A stretch of DNA of 64,000 nt from Thermobifida alba (GCF_023208015.1 NZ_CP051627.1:4260422-4324421), one strand, 5' to 3'; shown: positions 53,058-62,120, counted from the first letter of the stretch. Numbers and translations are program-made. Notes: a model not told the origin generated them from the letters alone.

Positions 53058-54011
53058 TCACAGTCGGAAGTGCACACGCACCACCGACCCCTCGGGTCCG
53101 CCGCGCACCTCCATGAAGTCGCACATCTGGCGGGTGATCCACAGACCGTAGCCGCGGGTGCCCAGCGCCCCGCTCGTCCGGTAGCCGCTGAGCGGGTCGG
53201 TCAACCGCCCCGCCTCGTCGTACACGTCGCACACGATCCGGCCGTTCTGACGCCACAGGGCGACCGTCCCCCTGCCCGCGCCGTGCTCCAGGACGTTCGC
53301 GACCAGTTCGTTGACCGCCGCCACCACGTCCTCCGCCAGCGCGTCGGGGACCTCCAGCAGGGCGGCGAGCCAGGCCACCTCGGCGCGCACGGCGCCCAGG
53401 TCCGCGGAGATCCTGATCCGGTGCGCGGACTCCCCGGGCGGCGGCAGCGGGTGGGCGGCGAGTTCCGCCCCCACCTCGTCCGGGGTGCGGTAGTGCGGAC
53501 TGGGGCGGGGGCCGCGGCCGGTGACCACCGCGGGGTGGGTGCGCCACACGCCCTCCAGCGCGGAAGCGGGCGTCGACCGCGCGTCGTGGACGCACAGCAG
53601 CCGGACCCGGTGCCGGGCCAGCGCCAGGTTCAGCACGGAGTCCAGCAGCCGCCACTCGCGCAGGGCCAGCGGATCCTCCGCGGGGAGGAGCGGTTGCCCC
53701 ACGACGGTGGTCCGCCGTCGTGGGGAGGCGTTCGCGGTCCGGTGCAGCAGCGCCAGGGTCCGCCCCGGACTGCGGTAGAAGGAGGACCTGTCGAGGAACT
53801 CGACACCGTGCCGGAGCGGTGGCGGCAGGCCCGTGCGCACGGCGTCCCGGGCGGCGCCGGCGAGGGCGAGGAGCACCCGGTCCCCCTCGCGCACCGAGTC
53901 CTCGACGAGCGGCAGGACCCGGGCGGTCAGCTCCCGCAGGGTACGGAAGACCAGGCCGGTGTGGACGAACTCCTCCGGCCTGGGGCGTTCCGCCTCGCTC
54001 CGAGCTGTCAT
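53058..54011 (-). CDS. MEDS-domain anti-sigma-type ATPase
   Basis: A 317-residue protein. Residues about 15-180 form a MEDS (DcmR-like sensory) domain: HTGLVFRTLRELTARVLPLV, EGDRVLLALAGAARDAV, EFLDRSSFYRSPGRTLALL and RLLCVHDARS. The C-terminal 130 residues are an RsbW-like ATPase with AVNELVANVLEHGAGRGT and TRGYGLWITRQMCD. Convergent with the STAS gene, 16 bp apart. Likely a sensor kinase of a partner-switching module. Confidence 0.9.
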   Translation of the reverse strand: MTARSEAERPRPEEFVHTGLVFRTLRELTARVLPLVEDSVREGDRVLLALAGAARDAVRTGLPPPLRHGVEFLDRSSFYRSPGRTLALLHRTANASPRRRTTVVGQPLLPAEDPLALREWRLLDSVLNLALARHRVRLLCVHDARSTPASALEGVWRTHPAVVTGRGPRPSPHYRTPDEVGAELAAHPLPPPGESAHRIRISADLGAVRAEVAWLAALLEVPDALAEDVVAAVNELVANVLEHGAGRGTVALWRQNGRIVCDVYDEAGRLTDPLSGYRTSGALGTRGYGLWITRQMCDFMEVRGGPEGSVVRVHFRL

Positions 54012-54080
54012 GCCGCGGTCCGGATCCGGCGCCTCGCTTCCGCAGTCCTCCGGGACGACCCCGTGTTCCCCCCGCGCCTC

Positions 54081-55322
54081 CTAGGCATGGTCTCCGGCGG
54101 CCAACGGCAGCCTGGAGGCGGTCGACAGCAGCCGCTCGTAGATCCGCTCGGTCTCCGCGGCCACCCGGGGCCACTTGAAGCGGGAGGCGGCGCGGTCGGC
54201 GCCGGCGATCCCGTAGGCGGTGCGCTGGGTGCCGTCAGCCGCCAGGTGCCGCAGCTCGCGGGCCAGGGCTCCGGGACGGGCCGAGCGCAGCAGCACGCCG
54301 GTGGTGCCGTCGAGCATGGCGCCGGTCACGCTGCCCACCGCGCGGGCCACCACCGGAAGCCCGCAGGACATGGCCTCCAGGACGGCTCCCCCGTAGGGGT
54401 CGTAGGCGGTGGTGGACACGAACACGTCGGCGGACCGCAGCAGACGGGGCAGTTCCCGGCGGTTGACCGCTCCGGTGAGGGTGACGCGGTCGTTGACGCC
54501 CGCCTCCTTGGCCCGCCGCTCCAGGCGCTGGACGTTCGGGTCGATCGCGAGGTGGTCGGGGTGGGGGTCGCCGACGACGAGCAGTTCCCCGTCGGGCACC
54601 CGCACCATCATGTCGATCAGCGCGTCGGCGCCGCCCAGCGGGTCGAGGCGGGTGACCGCGATGACCCGCAGCTGCCGGTCCGCGGTGGGCCGCCGCCGCT
54701 GCCACGGCCCGTGCGCGGCGCCCTCGACGGTGAAGTGGTCGACGTCCACCCCGAACGGGACGACGTGGACACGGCTGCGCGGCACCCCCATCCGGGCCAG
54801 TTCGAAGCGCTGGTCGGCGGAGTTGACCAGGACCGCCCCGGCGTGCTGGGCGAGCGCGGCCTCCAGCCGGAGCCGCTGGGGAGGGGCGGGCAGGCCCACC
54901 CGCTGCTCGCTGACGCCCAGGGAGTGGAAGGTCTGCACGACGGGGAGACCGCATGCGAGGTCGCGCGTCGCGGCGAGCACGGCGAGACCGCTGCTCCACC
55001 CGAACGCGTGCACGACGTCGGGGAGATCGGAACGCAGCCGGTCGGTCAGCCCGCGGGCGAAGGCCGCGGTGTGCTCGGCGTGCTCGTCGGCCCGCAGCGG
55101 CCGCCGCGGTCCCGCGGTGACGGGTTCCACGACGACGCCGCGTCCCATGCGGGTGCGTCCGCTGATCCGCGGATCGGTGCACCGGGTGTGGACGGTGACC
55201 CGGTGCCCCAGCCGGGCCAGGTTGCGAGCCAGGTTGCACAGGTGCAGACTCTCGGCGTCGGTGGGTTCACCCCGGTGTGCGGGGATCGGGGTGGCGTGTT
55301 CGGAAATCAGGGCGATCTTCAC
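54081..55322 (-). CDS. GT4-family glycosyltransferase
   Basis: A 413-residue GT-B fold enzyme. The N-terminal domain starts MKIALISEHATPIPAHRGEP and contains VVHAFGWSSGLAVLAATRD and VVQTFHSLGVSEQ. The nucleotide-sugar domain has VIAVTRLDPLGGADALIDMM and the acid motif in YDPYGGAVLEAMSCGLPVVA, the GT4 E-x7-E region. The pattern is like MshA and sucrose-synthase-type transferases, but the acceptor is unknown. The gene stands alone and is divergent from the degenerate SDR gene. Confidence 0.88.
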   Translation of the reverse strand: MKIALISEHATPIPAHRGEPTDAESLHLCNLARNLARLGHRVTVHTRCTDPRISGRTRMGRGVVVEPVTAGPRRPLRADEHAEHTAAFARGLTDRLRSDLPDVVHAFGWSSGLAVLAATRDLACGLPVVQTFHSLGVSEQRVGLPAPPQRLRLEAALAQHAGAVLVNSADQRFELARMGVPRSRVHVVPFGVDVDHFTVEGAAHGPWQRRRPTADRQLRVIAVTRLDPLGGADALIDMMVRVPDGELLVVGDPHPDHLAIDPNVQRLERRAKEAGVNDRVTLTGAVNRRELPRLLRSADVFVSTTAYDPYGGAVLEAMSCGLPVVARAVGSVTGAMLDGTTGVLLRSARPGALARELRHLAADGTQRTAYGIAGADRAASRFKWPRVAAETERIYERLLSTASRLPLAAGDHA

Positions 55323-55770
55323 GTGCGACTCCTCAGCAAAAGCGGCTGGGCATGCCGGTCGTCCTCATGGCGACGTGGCGGTGCCGAAGGGATTCGCGCT
55401 GGGCAGTAGCGCGGGAAGGGCATGCCGGCGGGAGCCCGGACGGGCGACGACTCGTGTGGCGGAACGAGAACGAGAAAACGGAAGAGGGCAGACGCACACC
55501 GATCACACCTTTGGCCATTGCGGAAAACACAAAAAGCGCTCGTCCAGAACCACTGGCCGGGGCCAGGTGCGAGCGCACTGAGGCGAAGGTGTGTCTGCGT
55601 CTTAGACACCCAACGCCGGTCATTCTGCCAGATGCGCGGGAAGGCGACAAGCCCCGGTGGCGTGTTCCGGATCGCGGGCCGCTCGCAGCCCGGTGTTTGG
55701 CCTGTTCAGAGAAGGGCACGCGCTTTTGGCAGAGAGTGACCGAGCAGAGAAAGCCAGACGGAGGGGTTTC
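55323..55770. other. Divergent spacer of about 450 bp
   Basis: No gene is supported. Lower-GC patches around 55500-55560 and 55600-55650 could hold promoters. A GTGTCT/AGACAC inverted repeat lies near 55590-55610. Short frames here have no ribosome site or family resemblance. Confidence 0.45.
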
Positions 55771-56586
55771 ATGGAACGGTGGCTTCCGGCGTGGGTCCGG
55801 ACCGCGGAGGCCGAGCCGGGAGGCGCCGATCCGATTCCGGACCACGTCGGCACGGGACGGTTGCGGGACCGTCGGGCCCTGGTGGTGGGGCACTTCGCCC
55901 CGGAGGGAGGGGTCGCCCGGGTCGTCGCCGCGGCCCTGGCCAAGGAGGGCGCCGCGGTCGCGGTCGCGGGGCCCGCGGAGGGGAGGCCGGGGGATTCTCC
56001 GGGCCGGGAGGAGTGGACGGCCGTGCCGCACACCGGTCCCGGGGTGCTGGCCACGGCCGTGCTCCTGACCGAACTGGGGGCGCACACGCTGCCGCTCCGC
56101 TGCGACCTGGACGACGAGGACGCCTGCCGGCGGGCGGTCGCCTGCACGGCCCTGGAGTTCGGCGGTGTGGACCTGCTGGTGACCTGCGGCGGGGAGGCCC
56201 CGGCGGCCGGGGCGGCGGAGGTCGACACCCCGCAGCCGGAGAGCTGTCCGCGCACCTCCGTGCTGGCGACGTTCTGGCTGGTCCAGGCGGCCGCGGTGTA
56301 CATGCCGCGGGGGGCCGCGGTGGTGGTGACCTCGCACAGCGCCGGACGCTTCGGGGCCGCCGGGCACGTCGGCCGCGCCGTGGGCGAGGCGGGGGTGGTG
56401 AATCTGACCCGCTCGCTCGCCGAGCCGATGCGGGAGCGCGGCATCGCGATCAACTGCCTGGTCCGCGACGGGCAGGAGAAGCCCCACCGGACCGCCCGGG
56501 CCTACCTCGACCTGGCGACCGCCGCGCCCGGCCCGGACAGCGGTGCGATCCGCACGGTCCCCGGAATCCGCCGTTCCACGGCGTAG
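55771..56586 (+). CDS. SDR-fold protein lacking the catalytic residues
   Basis: A 271-residue protein behind GGAGGGG. It has a short-chain dehydrogenase layout: ALVVGHFAPEGGVARVVAAA in place of the TGxxxGxG loop, LRCDLDDEDACRRAVACTAL, GVDLLVTCGGEAP (the NNAG position) and VVVTSHSAGRFG. Where the YxxxK motif should be, the sequence reads GAAGHVGRAVGEAGVVNLTR, with no Tyr or Lys. The nucleotide loop is also atypical. It is probably non-catalytic, perhaps a binding or regulatory paralogue of a ketoreductase. No functional neighbour. Confidence 0.8.
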   Translation: MERWLPAWVRTAEAEPGGADPIPDHVGTGRLRDRRALVVGHFAPEGGVARVVAAALAKEGAAVAVAGPAEGRPGDSPGREEWTAVPHTGPGVLATAVLLTELGAHTLPLRCDLDDEDACRRAVACTALEFGGVDLLVTCGGEAPAAGAAEVDTPQPESCPRTSVLATFWLVQAAAVYMPRGAAVVVTSHSAGRFGAAGHVGRAVGEAGVVNLTRSLAEPMRERGIAINCLVRDGQEKPHRTARAYLDLATAAPGPDSGAIRTVPGIRRSTA

Positions 56587-56991
56587 GATTCCACCGCCCG
56601 GCCCGCACCGGGACGGAGAGGAAAACATCCCCGAAAGGGGGTGAACCACTGTGCCCCGCCGGGCATCACACTCCCCGTAGGGAGTCGGGGGCCCGGAGCG
56701 GTCCGGTGGTTCCCGCGTGGAGGACGGCCAGGAACCGTCGGCCGGATACGGCGGTAAGGAAGGTGGCGGTCGTCTCGTACGGCGGTGGCGCACCGCCGGG
56801 AGGCGATCTCGGAGGTGAAGGCGCCGGGGACTGCGCACCAGCACGATTTCCGCCATGATGGACACGGATTTTGACCACGGCCGACCGTCCATCGGTACGG
56901 TTACATGATCAATGCGCCTCGGTTGCCGTCCAGCTGGGGCGCCGCTTGGCACTGTTCGGCTGCAATGCCGACGAAACAGGAGGTAGGGCGC
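56587..56991. other. 405-bp leader region before the PP2C gene
   Basis: It contains two compact hairpins: CCCC-GAAA-GGGG near 56630-56641 and ACTCCC-CGTA-GGGAGT near 56669-56686. A GTG-started frame of 38 codons (56641-56757) begins inside the first hairpin but lacks a spaced ribosome site. I see no known riboswitch consensus. Confidence 0.4.
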
Positions 56992-57756
56992 ATGGGTGTC
57001 GCTCGTGGGGCAGTCGAGGTCACGGTCCTCACGCACAGAGGCGCTGTCCGCCAGGCCAATGAGGACGCCGTGGTCATGGGCGCGCTCACGGTCGCGGGCG
57101 CCGAGATGAACGCACCGGCACACTGCTGGCTGCCCATCGCTGATCCCGTCATCATCGCGGTCGCCGACGGGTTGGGAGGACACGCCGCCGGTGAGATCGC
57201 CTCGGAGCACGCGGTCCACCGGATGGCCGAGAGCGGCCCCCAGCTGACCGGTCCGGAGTCGGTGGACCTGCTCCTCAAGCACATCGACGACGAGATCAAG
57301 GAGCACGCCGGGCAGCACGTGGAGTTCTCGGGCATGGGGACCACGGTCGCGGGGGTGCTGCTGACACCCGACGCGAACTACTGGTTCAACGTCGGCGACT
57401 CCCGGACGTACCGGTTGAAGGACTCCCGGCTGATCCAGCTGTCCGAGGACGACTCCCCGGTGCTGCCGCCCGCGGAGGACGGCCGTCCGGTCACGACGAA
57501 CTACATCACCCAGTCGCTGGGCGGCAGCGGCAACACCGCCATGGTGCCGCACGTGGGCCAGGACACCGAGCCGGGGCCCGGTGCCTGGCTGATGTGCAGT
57601 GACGGACTGTCCGACCTGGTACCGCTGGAGGAGATGGAGCGCATCATCGCGGAGGCGGGCGACGACAACATCGCCGTCTACAACCTGTGGAAGGCCGCAA
57701 TGAACGCGTCCGGGCGCGACAACATCAGCATCCTGCTGGTGCGCCGCCACTCCTGA
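56992..57756 (+). CDS. PP2C-family Ser/Thr protein phosphatase
   Basis: A 254-residue PPM phosphatase with a perfect AGGAGGT site before its ATG. Metal-binding and catalytic motifs are THRGAVRQANEDAVVMG, IAVADGLGGHAAGEIASEH, GMGTTVAGVLL, NVGDSRTYRL, WLMCSDGLSDLV and ASGRDNISILLVRR. No membrane segment, unlike PstP. It would dephosphorylate Ser/Thr-kinase targets or act in a type VI-like or FHA system, but no kinase is adjacent. Confidence 0.92.
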   Translation: MGVARGAVEVTVLTHRGAVRQANEDAVVMGALTVAGAEMNAPAHCWLPIADPVIIAVADGLGGHAAGEIASEHAVHRMAESGPQLTGPESVDLLLKHIDDEIKEHAGQHVEFSGMGTTVAGVLLTPDANYWFNVGDSRTYRLKDSRLIQLSEDDSPVLPPAEDGRPVTTNYITQSLGGSGNTAMVPHVGQDTEPGPGAWLMCSDGLSDLVPLEEMERIIAEAGDDNIAVYNLWKAAMNASGRDNISILLVRRHS

Positions 57757-57820
57757 CCTCCGGTCCCGCGGTACCGGTGGTACCCCCTCCGGTGGGGGCA
57801 GGGAGGGGGCGTTCGCGGCG

Positions 57821-58444
57821 TCAGTCCCCGGAACCGGGGCGGCGGCGCAGGCGGATGACGATGATGGCGATCACCGCGATGCCGCCGATGGCCGCGAGGA
57901 CACCCAGGACCGGGGCGAGAGGGCCGGCGAGGGAGCGGGCGTCGGTCGCCGCTTCCTCTTCGTCCGAGACGGGGGACGATGTGTCGTCCTCGCCCGGCTG
58001 TTCGGCCGGGGACGGGCTTTCGCTCTCGGCGGGTTCGGGGACGGCGGACTCGTCCAGGGTGAAGCTCAGGGAGTCCGAGAGCGGGTGGCCGTCGGCGGAG
58101 ATGATCCGGTACTCGACGGTGTACTCGCCGGGCTGGGTCAGCGGGGTCAGGCCGACGGAGGCGGTCACCCCGTCGATGACGACCTCTCCGTCAGCGTGGT
58201 CGGTCCCGTCCGGGCCGGTCACCACGATTCCGTTGCCGCCTTCCATGACGTTGGCGTTGAAGGTCAGCACCACCTCTTCCGGGGGGGCGTCGAGCGTGGC
58301 TCCGTCCTCGGGGGACGAGGAGACCAGGGTGTTGTGCGCTTGCGCGGCGGGGGCGAGGCCCACCGACAGCGCCAGGGCGAGCAGGAGACCTGTCAGCAGC
58401 GCGGTGATCCGACCGCCGGGGGACGAAGCGGAAGTAGCTGGCAT
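57821..58444 (-). CDS. CopC-domain copper-resistance-like exported protein
   Basis: About 207 residues from the ATG at 58444; an upstream in-frame ATG at 58498 is less likely. The signal peptide ends AAQAH, leaving His as residue 1 of the mature CopC domain (HNTLVSSSPEDGATLDAPPE; VVLTFNANVMEGGNGI; YRIISADGHPLSDSLSFTL). A Ser/Glu/Pro-rich stalk follows, then a C-terminal membrane helix (VLGVLAAIGGIAVIAIIVI) and RLRRRPG. The amino-terminal His and the His in ADGHPL are typical Cu(II) ligands. No CopD is adjacent. Confidence 0.9.
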   Translation of the reverse strand: MPATSASSPGGRITALLTGLLLALALSVGLAPAAQAHNTLVSSSPEDGATLDAPPEEVVLTFNANVMEGGNGIVVTGPDGTDHADGEVVIDGVTASVGLTPLTQPGEYTVEYRIISADGHPLSDSLSFTLDESAVPEPAESESPSPAEQPGEDDTSSPVSDEEEAATDARSLAGPLAPVLGVLAAIGGIAVIAIIVIRLRRRPGSGD

Positions 58445-58651
58445 CGACTGGACCTTTCCGATGTCTGCGTCGTGATCGGGCGGAGGACACGTGTCCACCG
58501 CAGGGCACGCTTCTCCGGGAGGATGCCCGTCACCCCCGACGCTACCCCCCGGGCCGCCGTCATGCCGTTCGGGAAGAACCGGGCCGGTACACGCGTGAGC
58601 CGCCGGGCCCGACCACCCGGCGGCTCACGCACGACCTTTCCGAGGCTGGAG

Positions 58652-58918
58652 TCAGCTTGCCGCTGGCAGCAGCTCCCTGCGCAGATAGCGGCGCTCCTCG
58701 GGGGTGGTCGCCCCCCACACCCCGTGTGCCTCACCGGCTCGCAGGGCCCACCGCAGACATTCTTGGCGAACAGTGCAGCTGCGGCAGATGGCCTTGGCGA
58801 GTTCCACGGTTTCGCGTCCGGGGCCGGTCGTGCTCACCGGAAAGAAAAGCTCGGGGTCGTAGTTGCGGCACGCTCCCTGCCGGACCCAGTCTTCGCTCTC
58901 GTGGTAAAGGCGGTTCAC
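58652..58918 (-). CDS. WhiB-family iron-sulfur regulator
   Basis: About 88 residues from the GTG at 58918 (CGGAGG eight bases upstream), the normal WhiB-like length; upstream in-frame starts would add a basic extension. The four cluster cysteines lie in VRQGACRNYDPELFFPV, AKAICRSCTVRQECLRWAL. The GVWGATTPEERRYLRREL turn and basic end follow. WhiB-like proteins bind a [4Fe-4S] cluster and act with the primary sigma factor. The spacing and the DPELFFP motif resemble the WblE/WhiB1 group. Confidence 0.9.
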   Translation of the reverse strand: MNRLYHESEDWVRQGACRNYDPELFFPVSTTGPGRETVELAKAICRSCTVRQECLRWALRAGEAHGVWGATTPEERRYLRRELLPAAS

Positions 58919-59102
58919 CAGGCGCCTCCGATCCCTGGCTCGTGGCTCTGACTCCCCGGCGGAACCGTCGGGGACCGTGGCCCTGTCGCGGCTGGTTCTG
59001 ACTCCGTCGGCCGTGGTGCGGCTGTCGTTGTCGGTGTACGGTCGGGCGCCCCGGCCGCGGCGACAGGTGGTAGGGCGCCTCAGCGCCTCCTGTCGACCGA
59101 TT

Positions 59103-59127
59103 GTAGTACTACGTTCGGTCGTACTAC
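59103..59127. promoter_or_regulatory. GTACTAC repeats upstream of whiB-like gene
   Basis: GTAGTAC (59103-59109) and GTACTAC (59121-59127) form an inverted repeat. GTACTACG also occurs as a direct repeat at 59106 and 59121, 15 bp apart. The site lies in an AT-rich patch about 185 bp before the whiB-like start and may be an operator for it, or for the divergent ectoine operon. Confidence 0.4.
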
Positions 59128-59131
59128 GCAA

Positions 59132-59572
59132 AGTCCTAGAAAAGTCGGCCCAAAGGTCGTGCTGGTGCGGCCGGGAGACCCCTCTCCCGCACGGGCCGGG
59201 AAGCCCTGGCAGGGCGGGGAATCAGCGCGGCGGTGGCGGCCGTGATTGATCGGTCCTTTGCACCGAATTCGTGTGAGCTAATTCACCCTTAAAGTTCTCT
59301 TGGATTTCTCACAGGTAAGCGTGGGGCCCGCACTACCCGTGGGACGGCGGTTCACACCACGAGCTTCCGGAGACTTGGGAAGACCGGCGGTATCCCCTGG
59401 TGAGCCACCGGGCAGAAGAGGGGGCGGCGCTCGCTGCGAGAGGGGGAGACGGTGGCGCAAAGTAGCGGCCCCAGGCAAAGGGTCCTGTCCTACCCGGCGG
59501 CAACACCAGCGAAACATATGCCGGGTCTGTCACGAAAATCCTGCTCAGAAACGTTCGCTAGGGTCCTTCGAC
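59132..59572. other. Upstream region of the ectoine operon
   Basis: About 440 bp without a supported gene. AT-rich stretches at 59240-59310 and 59505-59575 are the likely places for ectoine promoters. A repeated GGGTCCT lies near 59480 and 59560. I cannot name a sigma factor consensus with confidence. Confidence 0.45.
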
Positions 59573-60145
59573 GTGTTTGAACAAACGACCCCACCGGTCG
59601 ACCGACATAGCCTGGACACAGAGTGTAACCATTCGACTGTGGCCGCCGAGACCGGCGACGTGCTCCTGGAACCGCCCTCGCTGGACGACGGCCGGCGACT
59701 GTGGCAGCTCGCCAGGGACTCGGGCCTGGACGTGAACTCCCCCTACGCCTACGTGCTGTGGTGCCGCGACTTCGCCGCCACATCGCTGGTGGCCCGCGAC
59801 AGCGCGGGCACCGTGCGCGGGTTCGTCACCGGATACGTGCGACCCGAGGCGCCCGACACCTACTTCCTCTGGCAGGTCGCGGTGGACTCCGCGTTCCGCG
59901 GCCGCCGACTGGCCCGCAGGATGCTCGACCGCGTCGGAGCCCGCATCGCCGAACGCGGCATCCGCTACCTCGAAGCCACGGTCACCCCCGACAACACGGC
60001 GTCGCGGGCCCTCTTCACCTCCTTCGCCCGTGCCAGGTCAGCCGACCTTTCCTGGTCCCCGTTGTTTGACCGCGGACATTTCCCGGCAGAGAACTCCGAG
60101 CAGCACGAACGCGAGGACCTCGTCCGCATCGGCCCCCTGAGCTGA
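59573..60145 (+). CDS. ectA: L-2,4-diaminobutyrate acetyltransferase (ectoine synthesis)
   Basis: Acetylates diaminobutyrate to N-gamma-acetyl-diaminobutyrate with acetyl-CoA. The GNAT fold is visible: LDVNSPYAYVLWCRDFAATS, VRGFVTGYVRPEAPDTYFLW, the acetyl-CoA loop VDSAFRGRRLARRMLDRVG and YLEATVTPDNTASRALFTSF. GTG 59573 gives 190 residues; a GTG at 59639 gives 168, nearer the usual EctA length. First gene of ectABCD. Confidence 0.95.
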   Translation: MFEQTTPPVDRHSLDTECNHSTVAAETGDVLLEPPSLDDGRRLWQLARDSGLDVNSPYAYVLWCRDFAATSLVARDSAGTVRGFVTGYVRPEAPDTYFLWQVAVDSAFRGRRLARRMLDRVGARIAERGIRYLEATVTPDNTASRALFTSFARARSADLSWSPLFDRGHFPAENSEQHEREDLVRIGPLS

Positions 60146-60220
60146 CGGACCCGGACCCGCCCGGGCGGTTCCGACCGCCGCAAGCGTGCCCTGAAAACCA
60201 GGAGAAAAAGGAGATCCGTG

Positions 60221-61486
60221 ATGGAAACCTTCTCCCACCTTGAGTCCGAAGTCCGCAGCTACTGCCGGGGATGGCCGACCCTCTTCGACAAGGCGCGCGG
60301 CAGCCGCGTCTACGACACCTCCGGCCGCGACTACCTCGACTTCTTCGCCGGAGCCGGGTCGCTCAACTACGGCCACAACAACCCCGCGCTCAAGTCCGCG
60401 CTGCTGGACTACCTGGGCAGCGACTCGGTCGTGCACAGCCTGGACGCCTACACCGTCGCCAAACGCGACTTCCTGAGCACCTTCGAGGAGGTGATCCTCC
60501 GACCCCGGGGCCTGGACTACAAGGTGCAGTTCCCCGGCCCAGCGGGCAACAACGCGGTCGAGGCGGCCCTCAAACTCGCCCGCAAGGTCACCGGCCGCGA
60601 GACGGTCATCAGCTTCACCAACAGCTTCCACGGCATGACGCTGGGGGCGCTCGCGGTGACCGGAAACTCGATGAAGCGCGGCGGCGCGGGAGTGCCGCTC
60701 AGCCACACCGCCACCATGCCGTTCGACAACTACATGGACGGCCAGGTGCCCGACTTCCTGTGGCTGCGCAGCCTGCTGGAGGACAGCGGCAGCGGACTGG
60801 ACCGGCCCGCCGCGGTCATCGTGGAGACGGTCCAGGGCGAGGGCGGCATCAACGTGGCCAGCGCCAAGTGGCTGCGCGGCCTGGCCGAGCTGTGCCAGGA
60901 GTACGAGCTGCTGCTCATCGTCGACGACATCCAGATGGGCTGCGGCCGCACCGGTCCCTTCTTCAGCTTCGAGGAGGCCGGGATCGTGCCGGACATCGTC
61001 ACCCTGTCCAAGTCGATCAGCGGCTACGGCCTGCCGCTGGCGCTGACGCTGTTCAAGCGGGAGCTGGACGTGTGGGAGCCCGGTGAGCACAACGGCACCT
61101 TCCGCGGGTTCAACCCGGCCTTCCTCACCGCGACCGTGGCGCTCGACACCTACTGGCGGGACGAGGTCTTCCAGAAGGAGACCCTGGCCAAGGGAGACCT
61201 GATCGCCGAGCGGCTCGACGCGATCGCCGACGAGCACGCCGAGGCCGGAGCGACCACGCGCGGCCGCGGCATGGCGCGCGGCCTGGTGCTCCCGGGCGAG
61301 GGCGACGCCAAGCGGGTGTGCGCCGAGGCGTTCGAGCGCGGCCTGCTCATGGAGACCTCCGGCCCCGAGGACGAGGTGGCGAAACTGCTGCCGCCGCTGA
61401 CCACCTCCGTCACCGAACTGGAGGAGGGCCTGGACATCCTCGCCGAGTCGGTGCGCGCGGCGATCCGCACTCCCCAGCCCGCCTGA
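60221..61486 (+). CDS. ectB: Diaminobutyrate-2-oxoglutarate transaminase
   Basis: A 421-residue class III aminotransferase that makes diaminobutyrate from aspartate semialdehyde and glutamate. It has DFFAGAGSLNYGHNNP, QFPGPAGNNAVEAALKLARK, FTNSFHGMTLGALAVTGN, LLIVDDIQMGCGRTGPFFSF (Asp for the PLP ring) and the PLP lysine in TLSKSISGYGLPLA. The ATG at 60221 follows GAGAAAAAGGAG; a GTG one codon earlier is possible. 75 bp after ectA, which argues for one transcript. Confidence 0.97.
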   Translation: METFSHLESEVRSYCRGWPTLFDKARGSRVYDTSGRDYLDFFAGAGSLNYGHNNPALKSALLDYLGSDSVVHSLDAYTVAKRDFLSTFEEVILRPRGLDYKVQFPGPAGNNAVEAALKLARKVTGRETVISFTNSFHGMTLGALAVTGNSMKRGGAGVPLSHTATMPFDNYMDGQVPDFLWLRSLLEDSGSGLDRPAAVIVETVQGEGGINVASAKWLRGLAELCQEYELLLIVDDIQMGCGRTGPFFSFEEAGIVPDIVTLSKSISGYGLPLALTLFKRELDVWEPGEHNGTFRGFNPAFLTATVALDTYWRDEVFQKETLAKGDLIAERLDAIADEHAEAGATTRGRGMARGLVLPGEGDAKRVCAEAFERGLLMETSGPEDEVAKLLPPLTTSVTELEEGLDILAESVRAAIRTPQPA

Positions 61487-61560
61487 CCCGTCCCCGCGGG
61501 CAGGCCACCGTTCCCGACGGCCCCGGTCGGGGCGCGTTCCCGGCGGTCCTGCGCGGTCGC

Positions 61561-61592
61561 CTGGATGCACATGCAGGTGCATATGCATCCAG
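61561..61592. promoter_or_regulatory. 32-bp near-perfect palindrome between ectB and ectC
   Basis: CTGGATGCACATGCAG is followed by GTGCATATGCATCCAG; 13 of the 16 symmetric pairs match and the outer nine base pairs are perfect. It also contains repeated ATGCA and TGCAT units. It lies 75 bp after ectB and 62 bp before ectC, where an ectoine operon normally has no large spacer. It could be an operator, an internal attenuator or an RNA-processing hairpin. Confidence 0.55.
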
Positions 61593-61654
61593 GGCGGTTG
61601 TGCGGGGCCGCCTCCCGCCGGAAGCCGTCACCACCACCGAAAGGAAACCACCGC

Positions 61655-62059
61655 ATGATCGTGCGCAGTCTGGACGACGTCAACGGCACCGACGCCGACA
61701 TCGTCACCGAGAACTGGCGCAGCCGCCGCATCGTCCTGGCCCGGGACGGCGTCGGCTTCTCGTTCCACGAAACCGTCCTGTACGCGGGCACCGAAACGTC
61801 GATGTGGTACGCCAACCACATCGAACTGGTGCACTGCATCGAGGGTGAGGCCGAGGTCACCAACGACGAGACCGGCGAGACGTTCCTCATCAAGCCAGGC
61901 ATGCTCTACCTGCTTGACGGGCATGAGCACCACACGGTTCGGCCCAAGACCGACTTCCGGGTGTTGTGCGTGTTCAACCCGCCGGTCACCGGACGCGAGG
62001 TGCACGACGAGAACGGCGCCTACCCGCTGCTGACTGAGGAGGCCGTAGCCGCCGACTGA
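61655..62059 (+). CDS. ectC: Ectoine synthase
   Basis: A 134-residue cupin that closes N-gamma-acetyl-diaminobutyrate into ectoine. It starts [16 protein letters not shown] and has [56 protein letters not shown] and [20 protein letters not shown], all standard for EctC; the Glu, Tyr and His metal ligands are present. AAGGAAA ribosome site. Confidence 0.97.
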   Translation: MIVRSLDDVNGTDADIVTENWRSRRIVLARDGVGFSFHETVLYAGTETSMWYANHIELVHCIEGEAEVTNDETGETFLIKPGMLYLLDGHEHHTVRPKTDFRVLCVFNPPVTGREVHDENGAYPLLTEEAVAAD

Positions 62060-62120
62060 TACGGAATCCGTGCGCGTCGAACCGTTCGCAGACAAGAGAG
62101 AACCCGTGAGGGGGAACCGA

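Noticed and set aside
56641-56757. GTG-started 38-codon frame in the leader of the PP2C gene
   Set aside because: The start lies directly against a hairpin with no spaced ribosome site and the product resembles nothing; the hairpins are the better supported feature.
56587-56760. Known riboswitch (cobalamin, c-di-AMP) upstream of the PP2C gene
   Set aside because: Only two small hairpins are seen and none of the conserved core motifs of those riboswitches could be found.
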